Shown here: piece after piece, positions 1-9,126 of the stretch
How positions within the stretch are numbered: the stretch's first letter is position 1
Layout of the letters: every line of letters begins with the position of its first letter
Assembly: GCF_000374125.1 (NCBI RefSeq)
Contig: NZ_KB893627.1
Span: forward strand, 166,699-230,698
Source: Niabella aurantiaca DSM 17617
GTDB lineage: Bacteria; Bacteroidota; Bacteroidia; Chitinophagales; Chitinophagaceae
Length of the DNA: 64,000 bases
Reading direction: 5' to 3'
Program-made: the position numbers and the translations under genes
Notes under the pieces: generated by a model
Told to the model about the DNA's origin: nothing
What the model saw: the letters and a program-made list of their open reading frames with translations, nothing else
The model's database searches: none

Positions 1-368
1 ACCGGCATGGGATAGGAGAAACGCATTATGAGATCCCCGGCGGTTGTGTAGATGATACGGATGCCAGTCTTGAAGCGGCGATCAAAAGGGAATTGCGGGA
101 AGAGACGGGCTACGAATTTTCGAAGTATGAATACCTGGGTAAAACCTGCGCCAATCCGTCTACCAACAATAACTGGATGCATATGTTCCTGGCTACCGGC
201 GGAAAGAAGACCGGCGACCAGGAGCTGGATCCTAATGAAGAGATCCATGTTGAGCTGGTACCGATGGAGCGCTTTAAAGAAATGTTCCGGAACAACCAGT
301 TCATTCAATCCATGCACGTAACCTGTATGCTTTATGCATTGCAGCGGTTGGGAGCGTTAGAGGTCTGA
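1..368 (+). CDS. NUDIX hydrolase, 5'-truncated by window edge
   Basis: The reading frame is open from base 3 and continues past the left edge, so the N-terminus is missing. Translation from base 3 gives a NUDIX box beginning with GG and ending in the catalytic helix RELREETGY. The box has one extra residue compared with the classic G-x5-E-x7-REUxEExGU spacing, and Asp stands where the first Glu is usual. NUDIX enzymes hydrolyse a nucleoside diphosphate linked to another group, using Mg2+ held by the Glu-rich helix. The C-terminal part (PNEEIHVELVPMERF) resembles ADP-ribose pyrophosphatase-type members. The substrate cannot be told from this fragment. Confidence 0.85.
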   Translation, partial: RHGIGETHYEIPGGCVDDTDASLEAAIKRELREETGYEFSKYEYLGKTCANPSTNNNWMHMFLATGGKKTGDQELDPNEEIHVELVPMERFKEMFRNNQFIQSMHVTCMLYALQRLGALEV

Positions 369-422
369 CGGGGTTTAAAAAGAAAAGTCCCGGGTCTGCC
401 ACGGTTTTAATGCGCTCCGGTA

Positions 423-1886
423 ATGCGTGTGATAAAAAAAGTTCCACCGTACATAAAATCGTATGTTTTGGAAACAGAGAACGCCCCCGTTATTTACCGG
501 TATCTGCCCTGGATAGCGGCCCTTGCGATCTTTATGCAATCGCTGGATGGCACCATTCTGAATACTGCACTGCCTTCCATTGCTGCCGATCTGCACCGGT
601 CGCCTCTGAGCATGCAGTCCATCATTGTAAGCTACGTGCTGATCCTGGCATTGCTGATCCCGCTGAGCGGATGGATGTCGGATCGCTTTGGCTCCCGGAA
701 AATCTTTATCTGGGCCATTGGGCTGTTTACCCTGGGTTCCCTGCTCAGCGCGTTTTCCACCAGCCTGGCTGCTTTGATCCTTTCCCGCGTGGTGCAGGCG
801 GTGGGCGGTTCCATGATGGTGCCGGTGGCGCGGCTGGCCATTCTTTATACGTATTCAAAAGACCGGCTGCTGGGGGTGATCAACTTTATTACCATACCCG
901 GCCTGGTGGGCCCCATTATCGGTCCTACGCTGGGAGGCTGGCTGGTAGATGTGGCCAGCTGGCATTGGATCTTCCTGATCAATATACCCGTTGGGATCAT
1001 TGGGATGGCCTTTGCCTGGAAAGTAATGCCCAACTATATTTACCGGGGAAAACCATTTGACACGCTGGGAATGCTGTTGTTTGGCGGATCCCTGGTTTGC
1101 ATTACCGTAGCAATAGAGCTGGGATCCGAAAAGCTGGTGGAGGGCTGGTACCTGGTAGGCGTTGCCGCACTGGGTATCGCGTTGATGCATGCATATTACC
1201 GGCATTTTAAAAAGCAGCAATATCCGCTGATCGACCTGCACCTGATCCGGATCCGGACGTTGCGCATTGGCGTGTTTGGCAACCTGCTTACCCGTTTGGG
1301 TATCGGAGGCATGCCCTTGCTGTTGCCGCTGCTTTTCCAGGTGGGCTTTGGGCATACGGCAATGGTATCGGGCATGATGCTGGTGCCTTCTGCGATCACC
1401 ACTATAATGGTGAAGCCCTGGGTCGTGCCCATTGTAAGGCGGTTTGGTTATAAAAGAACGCTTATCATCAATACCATGCTGATCGCAGCGGTGATCATGC
1501 TTTTTGCCGTTCCGGATGCGCACACGCCGTTGCCTTTACTGATCCCATTTCTGGTATTGTTCGGCGCTGTAAATTCCATTCAAATGGCCACCATGAATAC
1601 GCTTGCCCTATCGGATCTGAACAATGAGAACGCCAGCATGGGCAACAGCCTGTTGCTGGTAATGCAGCAGCTGTCGATGAGCCTGGGGGTGTCCGTAGGT
1701 GCCTACCTGTTATCGAAGTATGGAAGCGCTTCCTGGATCCGGACGGGAGATGCCGTTACGGTGTTTAAATATACTTTTTTGACAATGGGAGGAATCACGG
1801 CGCTGGCCGGGTTGATCTTTTTCCGGCTGAAAGCAACGGATGGCAGTATGTTGGCGGGAAGGGCCGGGGAGCACACGACATCCTGA
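423..1886 (+). CDS. mdtD: MFS multidrug exporter, DHA2 family (MdtD-like)
   Basis: A 487-residue integral membrane protein with about 13-14 hydrophobic segments. It resembles E. coli MdtD along its length: the first helix carries MQSLDGTILNTALPS, followed by SGWMSDRFGSRK (MFS motif A, loop 2-3), RVVQAVGGSMMVPV (motif B region) and GPIIGPTLGGWLV with SWHWIFLINIPVG (motif C, typical of drug/proton antiporters). The family exports amphiphilic compounds or metabolites across the inner membrane using proton influx. It starts 54 bp after the NUDIX gene and converges on carA. No adaptor (HlyD-type) gene is adjacent, so it probably works alone. The substrate is unknown. Confidence 0.85.
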   Translation: MRVIKKVPPYIKSYVLETENAPVIYRYLPWIAALAIFMQSLDGTILNTALPSIAADLHRSPLSMQSIIVSYVLILALLIPLSGWMSDRFGSRKIFIWAIGLFTLGSLLSAFSTSLAALILSRVVQAVGGSMMVPVARLAILYTYSKDRLLGVINFITIPGLVGPIIGPTLGGWLVDVASWHWIFLINIPVGIIGMAFAWKVMPNYIYRGKPFDTLGMLLFGGSLVCITVAIELGSEKLVEGWYLVGVAALGIALMHAYYRHFKKQQYPLIDLHLIRIRTLRIGVFGNLLTRLGIGGMPLLLPLLFQVGFGHTAMVSGMMLVPSAITTIMVKPWVVPIVRRFGYKRTLIINTMLIAAVIMLFAVPDAHTPLPLLIPFLVLFGAVNSIQMATMNTLALSDLNNENASMGNSLLLVMQQLSMSLGVSVGAYLLSKYGSASWIRTGDAVTVFKYTFLTMGGITALAGLIFFRLKATDGSMLAGRAGEHTTS

Positions 1887-2049
1887 CACTGCAACGCAGG
1901 CGGATATTGATTTTCGGGGACTCCTTCGCAATCTTACAGGAAGCTTTTTCAGGAGCGGATCATTGTTTAGCGCGGGGCCGTTCAACGATCGCGTTTCACA
2001 AAAAGCGGCAGTCTCCTGCACTTGCACAAACGTAGGAGACAACCGTTTC

Positions 2050-3159
2050 TTAATTATTTTTTGATTGTTTGATGAGATTAATAAACTCGTCGAACAGGTA
2101 TCTTGAATCGTAGGGACCGGGGGTGCTTTCCGGGTGGTATTGAACGGAGAAAGCGGGTTTCCCTTTGATCCGGATGCCTTCGATGGATTGATCATTCAGG
2201 TTTACATGGGTGATCTCTACCAGTTCCGATTTTTTAATCGAATCCGGGTCTACTCCAAAACCATGATTTTGAGTGGTGATTTCGGATCGGCCTGTAATTA
2301 AATTTTTTACCGGGTGGTTCAATCCGCGGTGGCCGTGGTGCATCTTAAAAGTAGCGATGCCATTTGCCAGGGCCAGCAACTGGTGCCCGAGACAAATGCC
2401 AAACATCGGTTTGCCTTCATCCAGGATCTGTTTTAACTGGTGTACCGCATAATCCATAGCCGCTGGGTCGCCAGGCCCATTGGATATAAAGTAACCGTCG
2501 GGGTTAAACGCTTTTACTGCTTCCAACGGGGTCTTTGCCGGAAATACCTTTACATAGGCGCCCCGGTCCGTCATGCATCTGAGAATATTGCGTTTGATGC
2601 CGTAGTCCATAACCGCAATGCGGATCCCCGCCTGGGGGTCTCCGGACTCATATACCTCCTGTGTGCTTACTTTTGAAGCCAGCTCCAGTCCATCCATCGA
2701 TGGCACCGCTGCAAGGCGTTTCTTCAGTTCTTCCACATCAAATATTTCTGATGAAATGATGCAGTTCATGGCCCCTTTGGTGCGGACATGCGCTACGAGC
2801 GCCCTTGTATCTACATCATGAATGGAAACAATATTGTTTTTTTTCAGATAGGCATCTAAAGATCCGATCGCTCTTTTACGGGAATAGTTCTCGTTCAGGT
2901 TTTTGGCGATCACTCCCAGGATCTTTACACTGTCCGACTCCACATCTTCATCAATCACCCCATAGTTACCTACGTGTACAGCATTCATGATCACGATCTG
3001 GCCGTAGTAGCTGGGATCAGTAAAAACTTCCTGGTAACCGGTCATGCCGGTGTTGAAACAGATTTCACCGGTGGTAGTGCCGATAGCACCGAAGGCTTTA
3101 CCGGTACAAATCGCTCCATCTTCTAAAAGTAAAATTGCGGGAGATTGATTATCAGACAT
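2050..3159 (-). CDS. carA: Carbamoyl-phosphate synthase small subunit
   Basis: Glutamine amidotransferase subunit (369 residues) that releases ammonia from glutamine and passes it to CarB for carbamoyl phosphate, feeding pyrimidine and arginine synthesis in the cytoplasm. The N-terminal CPSase small-chain domain starts with AILLLEDGAICTGKAFG and contains NTGMTGYQEVFTDPSYYGQ. The C-terminal class I GATase domain has the nucleophile elbow FGICLGHQ (Cys about residue 256) and the His/Glu pair in VQYHPESTPGP. Length is normal. The carB partner is not in this window, so the genes are split. A promoter-like TATCTTCG lies about 35 bp upstream of the ATG. Confidence 0.97.
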   Translation of the reverse strand: MSDNQSPAILLLEDGAICTGKAFGAIGTTTGEICFNTGMTGYQEVFTDPSYYGQIVIMNAVHVGNYGVIDEDVESDSVKILGVIAKNLNENYSRKRAIGSLDAYLKKNNIVSIHDVDTRALVAHVRTKGAMNCIISSEIFDVEELKKRLAAVPSMDGLELASKVSTQEVYESGDPQAGIRIAVMDYGIKRNILRCMTDRGAYVKVFPAKTPLEAVKAFNPDGYFISNGPGDPAAMDYAVHQLKQILDEGKPMFGICLGHQLLALANGIATFKMHHGHRGLNHPVKNLITGRSEITTQNHGFGVDPDSIKKSELVEITHVNLNDQSIEGIRIKGKPAFSVQYHPESTPGPYDSRYLFDEFINLIKQSKNN

Positions 3160-3291
3160 TTAGATCTATTGAAAATTAAAAAAATCACGCGAAGATAAGC
3201 TGAAAAGTTGAATAGTTGAATCGTTTGGCCGTAAAATATTCCACAATGCCTGTTTCCGCGGAGCCATTCCGGAGAGCAACCCGGCTGCAGA

Positions 3292-4086
3292 TCAGCTTTT
3301 CATGGCCTCCTGCTTCATTTTTGCGGCCTGCTCGTGGCCCAGGTACTTTTCAATAACATTGTGTACCCAGTAGATCACGGGGGTCATAACAATGGCTACG
3401 ATGAACTTATAGATATAGTTGCCTACACAGATGCTAAGCACCAGTACCAGGCTCCAGGGCTCGCCCTGGTTTGCCGATAATCTTGGCCCAACATAGAAAG
3501 CAATAAAGAGCACCAGGAAGCTGTCTACCAGCTGCGAAATAAGCGTAGAGCCGGTGGCGCGGAGCCAGATCGCTTTTTCGCCGGTGACCTTTTTAATGCG
3601 ATGGAAGACCGCAACGTCCAGTATTTGCCCAAGTAAAAAGGCGCTCAGGGAACCGATGATGATCCAGGAGCCCTGGCCCAGCATCACCCGGTATGCATGA
3701 TCTGCATTGGGGACGTTGCTTTTGGTGTAATTGCCTACCCAGAAATCAGCAGGGGTAAGCACAATGGCACCCTGGAACATGATAAATGTGTACCCGATCA
3801 ACCCTGCGGCCAGGAAAGAGAGAAACCGGACCCCCTTTATGCCGTAATACTCGTTGATGATATCCGTCATGATAAACACCACGGGCCATAGCAGAACACC
3901 TGCCGTAAGATTAAAAGAAAAAGTATTGCCAAAGAGGTTCAGGTTAAAGGGGGGAATCCCGATCGTTTTTTCCAGCGAAAATATTTTTACCCCGATCACT
4001 TCGGCGATAATGGCATTGGCAACGAAAAAACAGCCCAGCAGTATGAAAAGTCTTGTGGGTTTATTTTTGGTGATAGTATGGATCAT
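3292..4086 (-). CDS. Queuosine precursor transporter, YhhQ family
   Basis: A polytopic membrane protein of about 264 residues, VUT/DUF165 family. YhhQ members import the 7-deazaguanine precursors preQ0/preQ1 used for tRNA queuosine. Family features: ANAIIAEVIGVKIF in the first helix, TDIINEYYGIKGVRFLSFLAAG (the conserved TD-x-x-NEYYG motif), LGQGSWIIIGSLSAFLLGQ, and TLISQLVDSFLVLFIAFYVG. I place the start at the ATG at 4086; the frame opens further only with a TTG at 4107. The gene then overlaps the 3' end of the upstream small membrane-protein gene by 26 bp, suggesting co-translation. Confidence 0.88.
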   Translation of the reverse strand: MIHTITKNKPTRLFILLGCFFVANAIIAEVIGVKIFSLEKTIGIPPFNLNLFGNTFSFNLTAGVLLWPVVFIMTDIINEYYGIKGVRFLSFLAAGLIGYTFIMFQGAIVLTPADFWVGNYTKSNVPNADHAYRVMLGQGSWIIIGSLSAFLLGQILDVAVFHRIKKVTGEKAIWLRATGSTLISQLVDSFLVLFIAFYVGPRLSANQGEPWSLVLVLSICVGNYIYKFIVAIVMTPVIYWVHNVIEKYLGHEQAAKMKQEAMKS

Positions 4087-4369
4087 TGATATAAAATGTA
4101 TATGCAAAAATAAGGAGGAGGCAAAGGATATTAAAGAAGATCAGCCACCGGGGAACAATGGCCCCGGGTTTCTTCCCCAAAATCCAGCAGATCAGATAGA
4201 GGAAATTGATGAGCGGAATAAGGATCAGTCCCAGTGCATACCCGGAGGTGATGATCGAAGAGCTGATCGTCTCTCCCCGGTTCCATTCATTAAAAAGAAG
4301 TGAAAAGGCCAGAATGACCGTGATACCGCATAAAAACGCTACTCTTGATAAAAATATTAACCAGCGCAT
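4061..4369 (-). CDS. Small integral membrane protein, unknown function
   Basis: A 102-residue protein with three predicted membrane helices (roughly residues 3-24, 40-65 and 72-92), separated by short polar loops such as NEWNRGETISSS and GKKPGAIVPR. I do not recognise a family. Its 3' end overlaps the start of the YhhQ-like transporter by 26 bp and both probably share a promoter at 4404-4411, so the two are likely produced together. A link to the transporter is only inferred from this arrangement. Confidence 0.6.
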   Translation of the reverse strand: MRWLIFLSRVAFLCGITVILAFSLLFNEWNRGETISSSIITSGYALGLILIPLINFLYLICWILGKKPGAIVPRWLIFFNILCLLLIFAYTFYINDPYYHQK

Positions 4370-4403
4370 AAGCTAATTTCTTGTAAAATAGCATTATTTT
4401 GCC

Positions 4404-4411
4404 CAAACTTA
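4404..4411 (-). promoter_or_regulatory. Bacteroidetes -7 element (TAAGTTTG)
   Basis: On the minus strand this reads TAAGTTTG, matching the Bacteroidetes primary sigma -7 consensus TAnnTTTG. It lies about 35 bp upstream of the ATG at 4369. No clear -33 TTTG is seen at the right distance. Confidence 0.4.
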
Positions 4412-4486
4412 AAGGGTTTCATGTTGGGGCTTCCAGAGACGCAGCCCCTGACTTAAACGATCGCCCGTAAATTTAATAATGAACGA

Positions 4487-6976
4487 ATGAAAAATAATTG
4501 GGTGAAGAAAATAATTCCGCATGTGATTGCCGTGGTTATTTTTATAGTGGCGGCGCTTGCTTTTTGCCGACCGGTCCTTGAGGGAAATGTATTGAACCAG
4601 CACGATATCGTTGGCTGGAAGGGCGCCGCCCAGAATGCATTTGCGGTAAAAGAAAAGACCGGCAAGATGCCGCTTTGGAATACGGGGCTCTTCAGTGGTA
4701 TGCCCAACTACCAGATCGCGATGGAGGGAAAATCCGTATTACCGGACCTTACAAAGATCTTTGGGTTGGGGCTGCCCAACCCCGCTAATTTTTTCTTTAT
4801 TGCCTGCATCTGTTTTTATATCCTGGCCCTGGCGATGGGGCTGAACCCGCTGGCGGGCATCCTGGGTGCGCTGGCGTACGGATTTTCCACGTATAATCCC
4901 GTCATCCTTTCTGCGGGGCATGAAACAAAAATGTATGCCATCGGCTTTATGCCGCTGCTGCTGGCAGGATTACTGCTGATCTTCAATAAGCGATACTGGA
5001 TCGGCCTGGCGGTAGCCACCCTCGGGGCTTACCAGGAGCTGATGTCGAACCACCCGCAGGTCAATTATTATTTTTTCATCATCGCAGCATTGATCACTAT
5101 TTTTTATGTTGTGAAATGGATCAGGGAAAAAGACTTTAAACAAATCGGTGTGGCTTTTGTACTGAGCGCGGTGGCGGCCGTGGCCGGGCTTGGATCCTAT
5201 TACCTGAGTTATTCCACCACCAGGGAATATACGGAGTTTACCATGCGTGGAGGAAAATCTGTGGATATTCAGGGTGATCAGGTGAAAGCGGTGCAAACAA
5301 AAGGACTGGACGAAGATTATGCGTTCTCCTACAGCATGAAAATGCAGGAACCGCTGGTAATGCTGATGCCATATGCATTTGGCGGAAGCAGTGGAGACCC
5401 ATTAAAAGAAAAGGCGCAGGAAAGCATCATAGAAAAACTTACCGCGTTAAACATTCCCCAGCTCAATTCCGCAGCCCCTCAAATGGTGGGACAGCTTCCA
5501 GGTTACTGGGGTGGTATGGCTAAACCAGGTGAAAGCACTTCAGGCCCACCGTATGTAGGCGCGCTTGTCTGCCTGCTGGCCCTGATCGGTTTTGCCATAG
5601 TAAAAGGACCATTAAAATGGGGGCTTTTGGTGGCTACTGCAGTGGGTATTATAATGAGCTGGGGCAGCTATTTCAGCGGGTTTAACCTCGTACTGCTGCA
5701 CAATCTGCCGCTTTACAATAAGTTCCGGGCACCGTCGATGGCGCTGGTCATCCCCCAGCTGACATTGGCTGTGATGGCCGTGCTTACCATACAGCAACTT
5801 TTCTTTTCGGCCGATGGCAAAAAGCTGTTGCAGCAGGAATTTAAAAAGATCCTTTATGTTTTTGGGGGTGCTGTTGTGGTGATCGGGCTGATCTATCTCG
5901 GACAATCCTATTCCTCAGGATATGATGCGCTGATGGCAGGGCAGCTGCCGGATCAGATCAAAACGATCCTGATCGGCGGATTGAAATCGGCGCGAAAATC
6001 GATGTTTCTGGGGCAGCTGTTCAGAACCGTGTTATTTGCGGGAGTGCTGATCGGGGTCCTGTACCTGTTTGTAAAAGGGATGCTGAAGCCTGCGATCGCA
6101 ACCGGCATTTTGCTGCTGATCATTTTTATAGACCTGTGGGCAGTTGATAAGAAATATCTTACGGATGACTATTACGTTCCGAAGGAAACAACGGAAGTGC
6201 AAAATTTTGTAAAAACGGCGGTTGACGAACAGATCCTCCAGGATAAAGACCCGCATTTCCGTGTGTTTGACGTTGCCAATGGTTTTAACAGCAACCATGC
6301 AGTTTATTTTCACCGCTCCATCCTGGGCTACCACCCGGCAAAGCTGCGGATCTACCAGGACATCATCGAGCGGTATATGAGCACCGGTCAGCCTCCGCAG
6401 GAGTTGCTGAATGCGCTGGATACCCGGTACATCATTACTCAAGACCAGCAGGGACAACCGGCGCTGATCCCTAACCCCAACGCCTATGGCGCCGCCTGGT
6501 TTGTGCGCGGACTAAAGCCGGAAGCGGACGCGGCAAAAGAGCTGCAGGCGATCGGGAACACGCAATTAAGAGATACGGCGATCGTGTCACAGGCGGTACT
6601 GCCCTCCATAGGAACCATACACGCCGATACAACGGCAAAGATCTCCCTGGTGAACTATTCCAACGATGCTGCCGAGTACGCCAGTATCAGCAATACGCCC
6701 CAGTTTGCCGTATTTAGCGAAGTCTATTACCCGGCAGGGTGGAAGGCTACGATCGATGGAAAAGAGGCACCCATTGTTAAGACCAATTATTTTATGCGGG
6801 GATTGGTGGTGCCGGCGGGAAAACATACCGTGAAGTTTGTTTTTGAACCGCAAACATTTAAAAAGGGACTGACCATTTCTTATATGAGCTCCATCCTGGT
6901 AGTGGTGCTGGTGTTGGGGGGCTTTGGACTGCAATGGTGGTCCGATCGTAAAACGAAAAATAAGGCAGCGGCTTGA
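4487..6976 (+). CDS. YfhO-family large membrane protein (GT-C-like)
   Basis: An 829-residue protein with a first helix at about 10-27 (VIAVVIFIVAALAFC), then NQHDIVGWKG and a series of about 12 further hydrophobic segments up to about residue 560, a long extracytoplasmic region, and a last helix near 800-820. The motif around FSTYNPVILSAGHETKMYAIGFMPLLLAG is characteristic of YfhO-like proteins of Bacteroidetes. The C-terminal part (FSEVYYPAGWKATIDGKEAPI) is a periplasmic beta domain common to the family. YfhO proteins belong to the GT-C superfamily and are linked to lipid-linked sugar transfer onto surface polymers. The downstream GT4 gene overlaps it by 4 bp, supporting a role in polysaccharide assembly. 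Confidence 0.8.
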   Translation: MKNNWVKKIIPHVIAVVIFIVAALAFCRPVLEGNVLNQHDIVGWKGAAQNAFAVKEKTGKMPLWNTGLFSGMPNYQIAMEGKSVLPDLTKIFGLGLPNPANFFFIACICFYILALAMGLNPLAGILGALAYGFSTYNPVILSAGHETKMYAIGFMPLLLAGLLLIFNKRYWIGLAVATLGAYQELMSNHPQVNYYFFIIAALITIFYVVKWIREKDFKQIGVAFVLSAVAAVAGLGSYYLSYSTTREYTEFTMRGGKSVDIQGDQVKAVQTKGLDEDYAFSYSMKMQEPLVMLMPYAFGGSSGDPLKEKAQESIIEKLTALNIPQLNSAAPQMVGQLPGYWGGMAKPGESTSGPPYVGALVCLLALIGFAIVKGPLKWGLLVATAVGIIMSWGSYFSGFNLVLLHNLPLYNKFRAPSMALVIPQLTLAVMAVLTIQQLFFSADGKKLLQQEFKKILYVFGGAVVVIGLIYLGQSYSSGYDALMAGQLPDQIKTILIGGLKSARKSMFLGQLFRTVLFAGVLIGVLYLFVKGMLKPAIATGILLLIIFIDLWAVDKKYLTDDYYVPKETTEVQNFVKTAVDEQILQDKDPHFRVFDVANGFNSNHAVYFHRSILGYHPAKLRIYQDIIERYMSTGQPPQELLNALDTRYIITQDQQGQPALIPNPNAYGAAWFVRGLKPEADAAKELQAIGNTQLRDTAIVSQAVLPSIGTIHADTTAKISLVNYSNDAAEYASISNTPQFAVFSEVYYPAGWKATIDGKEAPIVKTNYFMRGLVVPAGKHTVKFVFEPQTFKKGLTISYMSSILVVVLVLGGFGLQWWSDRKTKNKAAA

Positions 6977-8106
6977 TAAAAATTGCATCTCTGGTTCCTT
7001 ACAGGATCGTTCCGCCGGTAACGGGCGGGGAGAAGGCTGTTTATTACTTTCTGGAAGGGCTGAGTACCCGGATTCCCATTGATTGTTTTACGGTGACCGA
7101 AAATACGGATATGAAGGTTCCGGATGTGATGGTACTTCCATTACTGGGCGCTATGCGGTCAAAGATCCGCTACATCAATCCCCTGTTATTTTTTCGCATC
7201 CGGCGGGCCTGCCGTGCAAACGGGATCCGGCACCTGGTGATCGAACATCCCTACTATGGGTGGCTGGGGATCTTATTGAAATACATGGCGGGACTGAAAC
7301 TGATCGTGCATTCGCACAATATCGAAAGCCTGCGCTTCCGGTCGCTGAAGAAGTGGTGGTGGCCGGTGTTGTATGCCTATGAGCGGTGTACGCATAAGAG
7401 CGCCGATCTCAATCTTTTTATTACCACAAACGACCGGCTTTTTGGGCAGGAGCGTTTTGGACTTGTCCCTGAAAAAACCATGGTTTGTACCTATGGCATT
7501 CCGGGGCTGCGGCCTGTTGCCGGCGAAGAGAAACTGCGGGCGAAGGAGCAACTGACCCTGAAATACCACTTGCATCCGGATACCCGGATCCTTCTGTTTA
7601 ACGGTACATTAAGCTATCCTCCCAATAGAGACGCGGTTAGCGAGATCGTACAGCACATCAATCCATTGCTGCAAAAAGAAGCGGACCTTCATTATATTAT
7701 CCTTATCTGTGGAAGCGGGTTGCCGGCGGCATGGGAGGGGCTGAAGGCTTACAGGGAAATGAATGTGATCTATACGGGCTTTGTGGAAGATATTGGGCTG
7801 TATTTTGATGCAGCGGATATTTTTATCAACCCGGTAACGGACGGTGGCGGTATCAAAACAAAGCTGGTAGAGGCATTGGCCGCCGGCGCCCGGGCGGTGT
7901 CTTACCGGTCCGGAGCGATAGGCGTGGATGAAGCGCTTACCGGCGGGAACCTGTGTATTGTAAAAGATGGAGATGCGCCCGCCTTTGCGGCAGAGATCAT
8001 CGGGTGCGTGCATCGGCCTCCGGAGGAACTGCCCAAAGCGTTCTTTGATCATTTTGACTGGGGAATGATCACCGGGCGCGTGGCAGATGCCATAGAAAAG
8101 TTATAG
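6973..8106 (+). CDS. Glycosyltransferase family 4
   Basis: A 377-residue GT-B fold glycosyltransferase. The start is a TTG at 6973 that overlaps the TGA of the upstream YfhO-like gene (TTGA), so translation is probably coupled; the N-terminus IASLVPYRIVPPVTGGEKAVYYF is the usual GT4 acceptor-domain beginning with the GG loop. The C-terminal donor-binding domain shows LLFNGTLSYPPNRDAV, GFVEDIGLYFDAADIFINPV and the family E-x7-E-like motif in GGIKTKLVEALAAGARAVS. It presumably transfers a sugar from a nucleotide donor to a lipid-linked or cell-surface glycan on the cytoplasmic side. Donor and acceptor are unknown. It ends 7 bp from the convergent GT2 gene. Confidence 0.88.
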   Translation: MIKIASLVPYRIVPPVTGGEKAVYYFLEGLSTRIPIDCFTVTENTDMKVPDVMVLPLLGAMRSKIRYINPLLFFRIRRACRANGIRHLVIEHPYYGWLGILLKYMAGLKLIVHSHNIESLRFRSLKKWWWPVLYAYERCTHKSADLNLFITTNDRLFGQERFGLVPEKTMVCTYGIPGLRPVAGEEKLRAKEQLTLKYHLHPDTRILLFNGTLSYPPNRDAVSEIVQHINPLLQKEADLHYIILICGSGLPAAWEGLKAYREMNVIYTGFVEDIGLYFDAADIFINPVTDGGGIKTKLVEALAAGARAVSYRSGAIGVDEALTGGNLCIVKDGDAPAFAAEIIGCVHRPPEELPKAFFDHFDWGMITGRVADAIEKL

Positions 8107-8113
8107 CACCCGT

Positions 8114-9121
8114 TTACAACAGTTTGTAAAAATAAGGTTTGTTGGAAATGATCCTGGGGGCCAGGGACAGCGCCCGGAAAACATTGGCCGTATACCCTCC
8201 AAATGCAACCCAGGCGGCTTTTATGCCGGATCGGAACAGCAGTGTTTTCATAACAAGTACTGCAAAATATACGGGCAGGTTGAGCAGATGTGCTGACTGG
8301 TGAAAAAGGTACCAGGCAATGCCATACTGTTTCCGGAATCCCAAAAAATTAGAGACCATGATCTGCAATCCCTTCCTGTCTGAATAGACCCGGTAGCCGC
8401 GTGTGGCGGAATTAAAGGTGGTTGCTGAAGAACCGCCTTCAAGATGATACACGTGCAGGTCTCCATAAATGCAAAGCGGGCCATGCTTCCCAAGGCGGCT
8501 GCACCATTCGGATTCTTCGGAGTAGAGAAAAAAATCTTCATCCATAAAGCCGGCTTTTGTAATGGCTTGTTTTTTGACCATCAGGAAGGCGCCATTGATC
8601 CAATCGACTTCCGTGGTTTGGACAGCTTCCGGCAGGTTGGTCTTTTTCATTCCCACGGAAAGTGCTGCCCGCCGGAGCAATTCTCCGGTACAGGGAAGCG
8701 TCATCAGGTAGTTCAGCCCGCCCCGCATAAAGAAGTTGCCGGAGATCTGGGGTGTGTTGTCTTCATTCAGCAATTGCACGCCGGCGGCAACAAAACGGTC
8801 TTTTTCCAATCGTTCAAAGCAACTGAAAATGGCGTTTTTGACATTGAGCGTATCGGAATTCAATAAGAGGACGATATCACCTGCGGCCTGACGGATACCG
8901 GCATTATTGGCTCTTGCAAATCCACTGTTGTAGGTCATTTGCAGCCATATCACCCGGGGATAGGCGGCTTCGATCTGCTGCCGGCTGTCATCGCCTGATG
9001 CATTATCCACTACGATGACTTCAATGCCAGCTACCGTGCCTGCGTAAATGCTTTGCAGGCACTGCAACACCAGTTGCGGTGTTTTATAATTGACAATAAT
9101 AACGGAATAAGACGTCTTCAA
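8114..9121 (-). CDS. Glycosyltransferase family 2 (rhamnosyltransferase-like)
   Basis: A 335-residue GT-A enzyme. It shows the N-terminal nucleotide-binding fold SVIIVNYKTPQLVLQCLQSI, VIVVDNASGDDS, NSGFARANNAGI and the metal-binding DxD-like NSDTLN. The later VDWINGAFLMVKK and the acidic FLYSEESEWCSRLG (catalytic region) match WbbL-type rhamnosyl- and related transferases. The C-terminal third has amphipathic or membrane-associating helices (LPVYFAVLVMKTLLF). Only a TTG start is available at 9121. It is the last gene of the minus-strand sugar operon and follows another GT2 gene by 5 bp. Acceptor and donor are unknown. Confidence 0.85.
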   Translation of the reverse strand: MKTSYSVIIVNYKTPQLVLQCLQSIYAGTVAGIEVIVVDNASGDDSRQQIEAAYPRVIWLQMTYNSGFARANNAGIRQAAGDIVLLLNSDTLNVKNAIFSCFERLEKDRFVAAGVQLLNEDNTPQISGNFFMRGGLNYLMTLPCTGELLRRAALSVGMKKTNLPEAVQTTEVDWINGAFLMVKKQAITKAGFMDEDFFLYSEESEWCSRLGKHGPLCIYGDLHVYHLEGGSSATTFNSATRGYRVYSDRKGLQIMVSNFLGFRKQYGIAWYLFHQSAHLLNLPVYFAVLVMKTLLFRSGIKAAWVAFGGYTANVFRALSLAPRIISNKPYFYKLL

Positions 9122-9126
9122 AATGG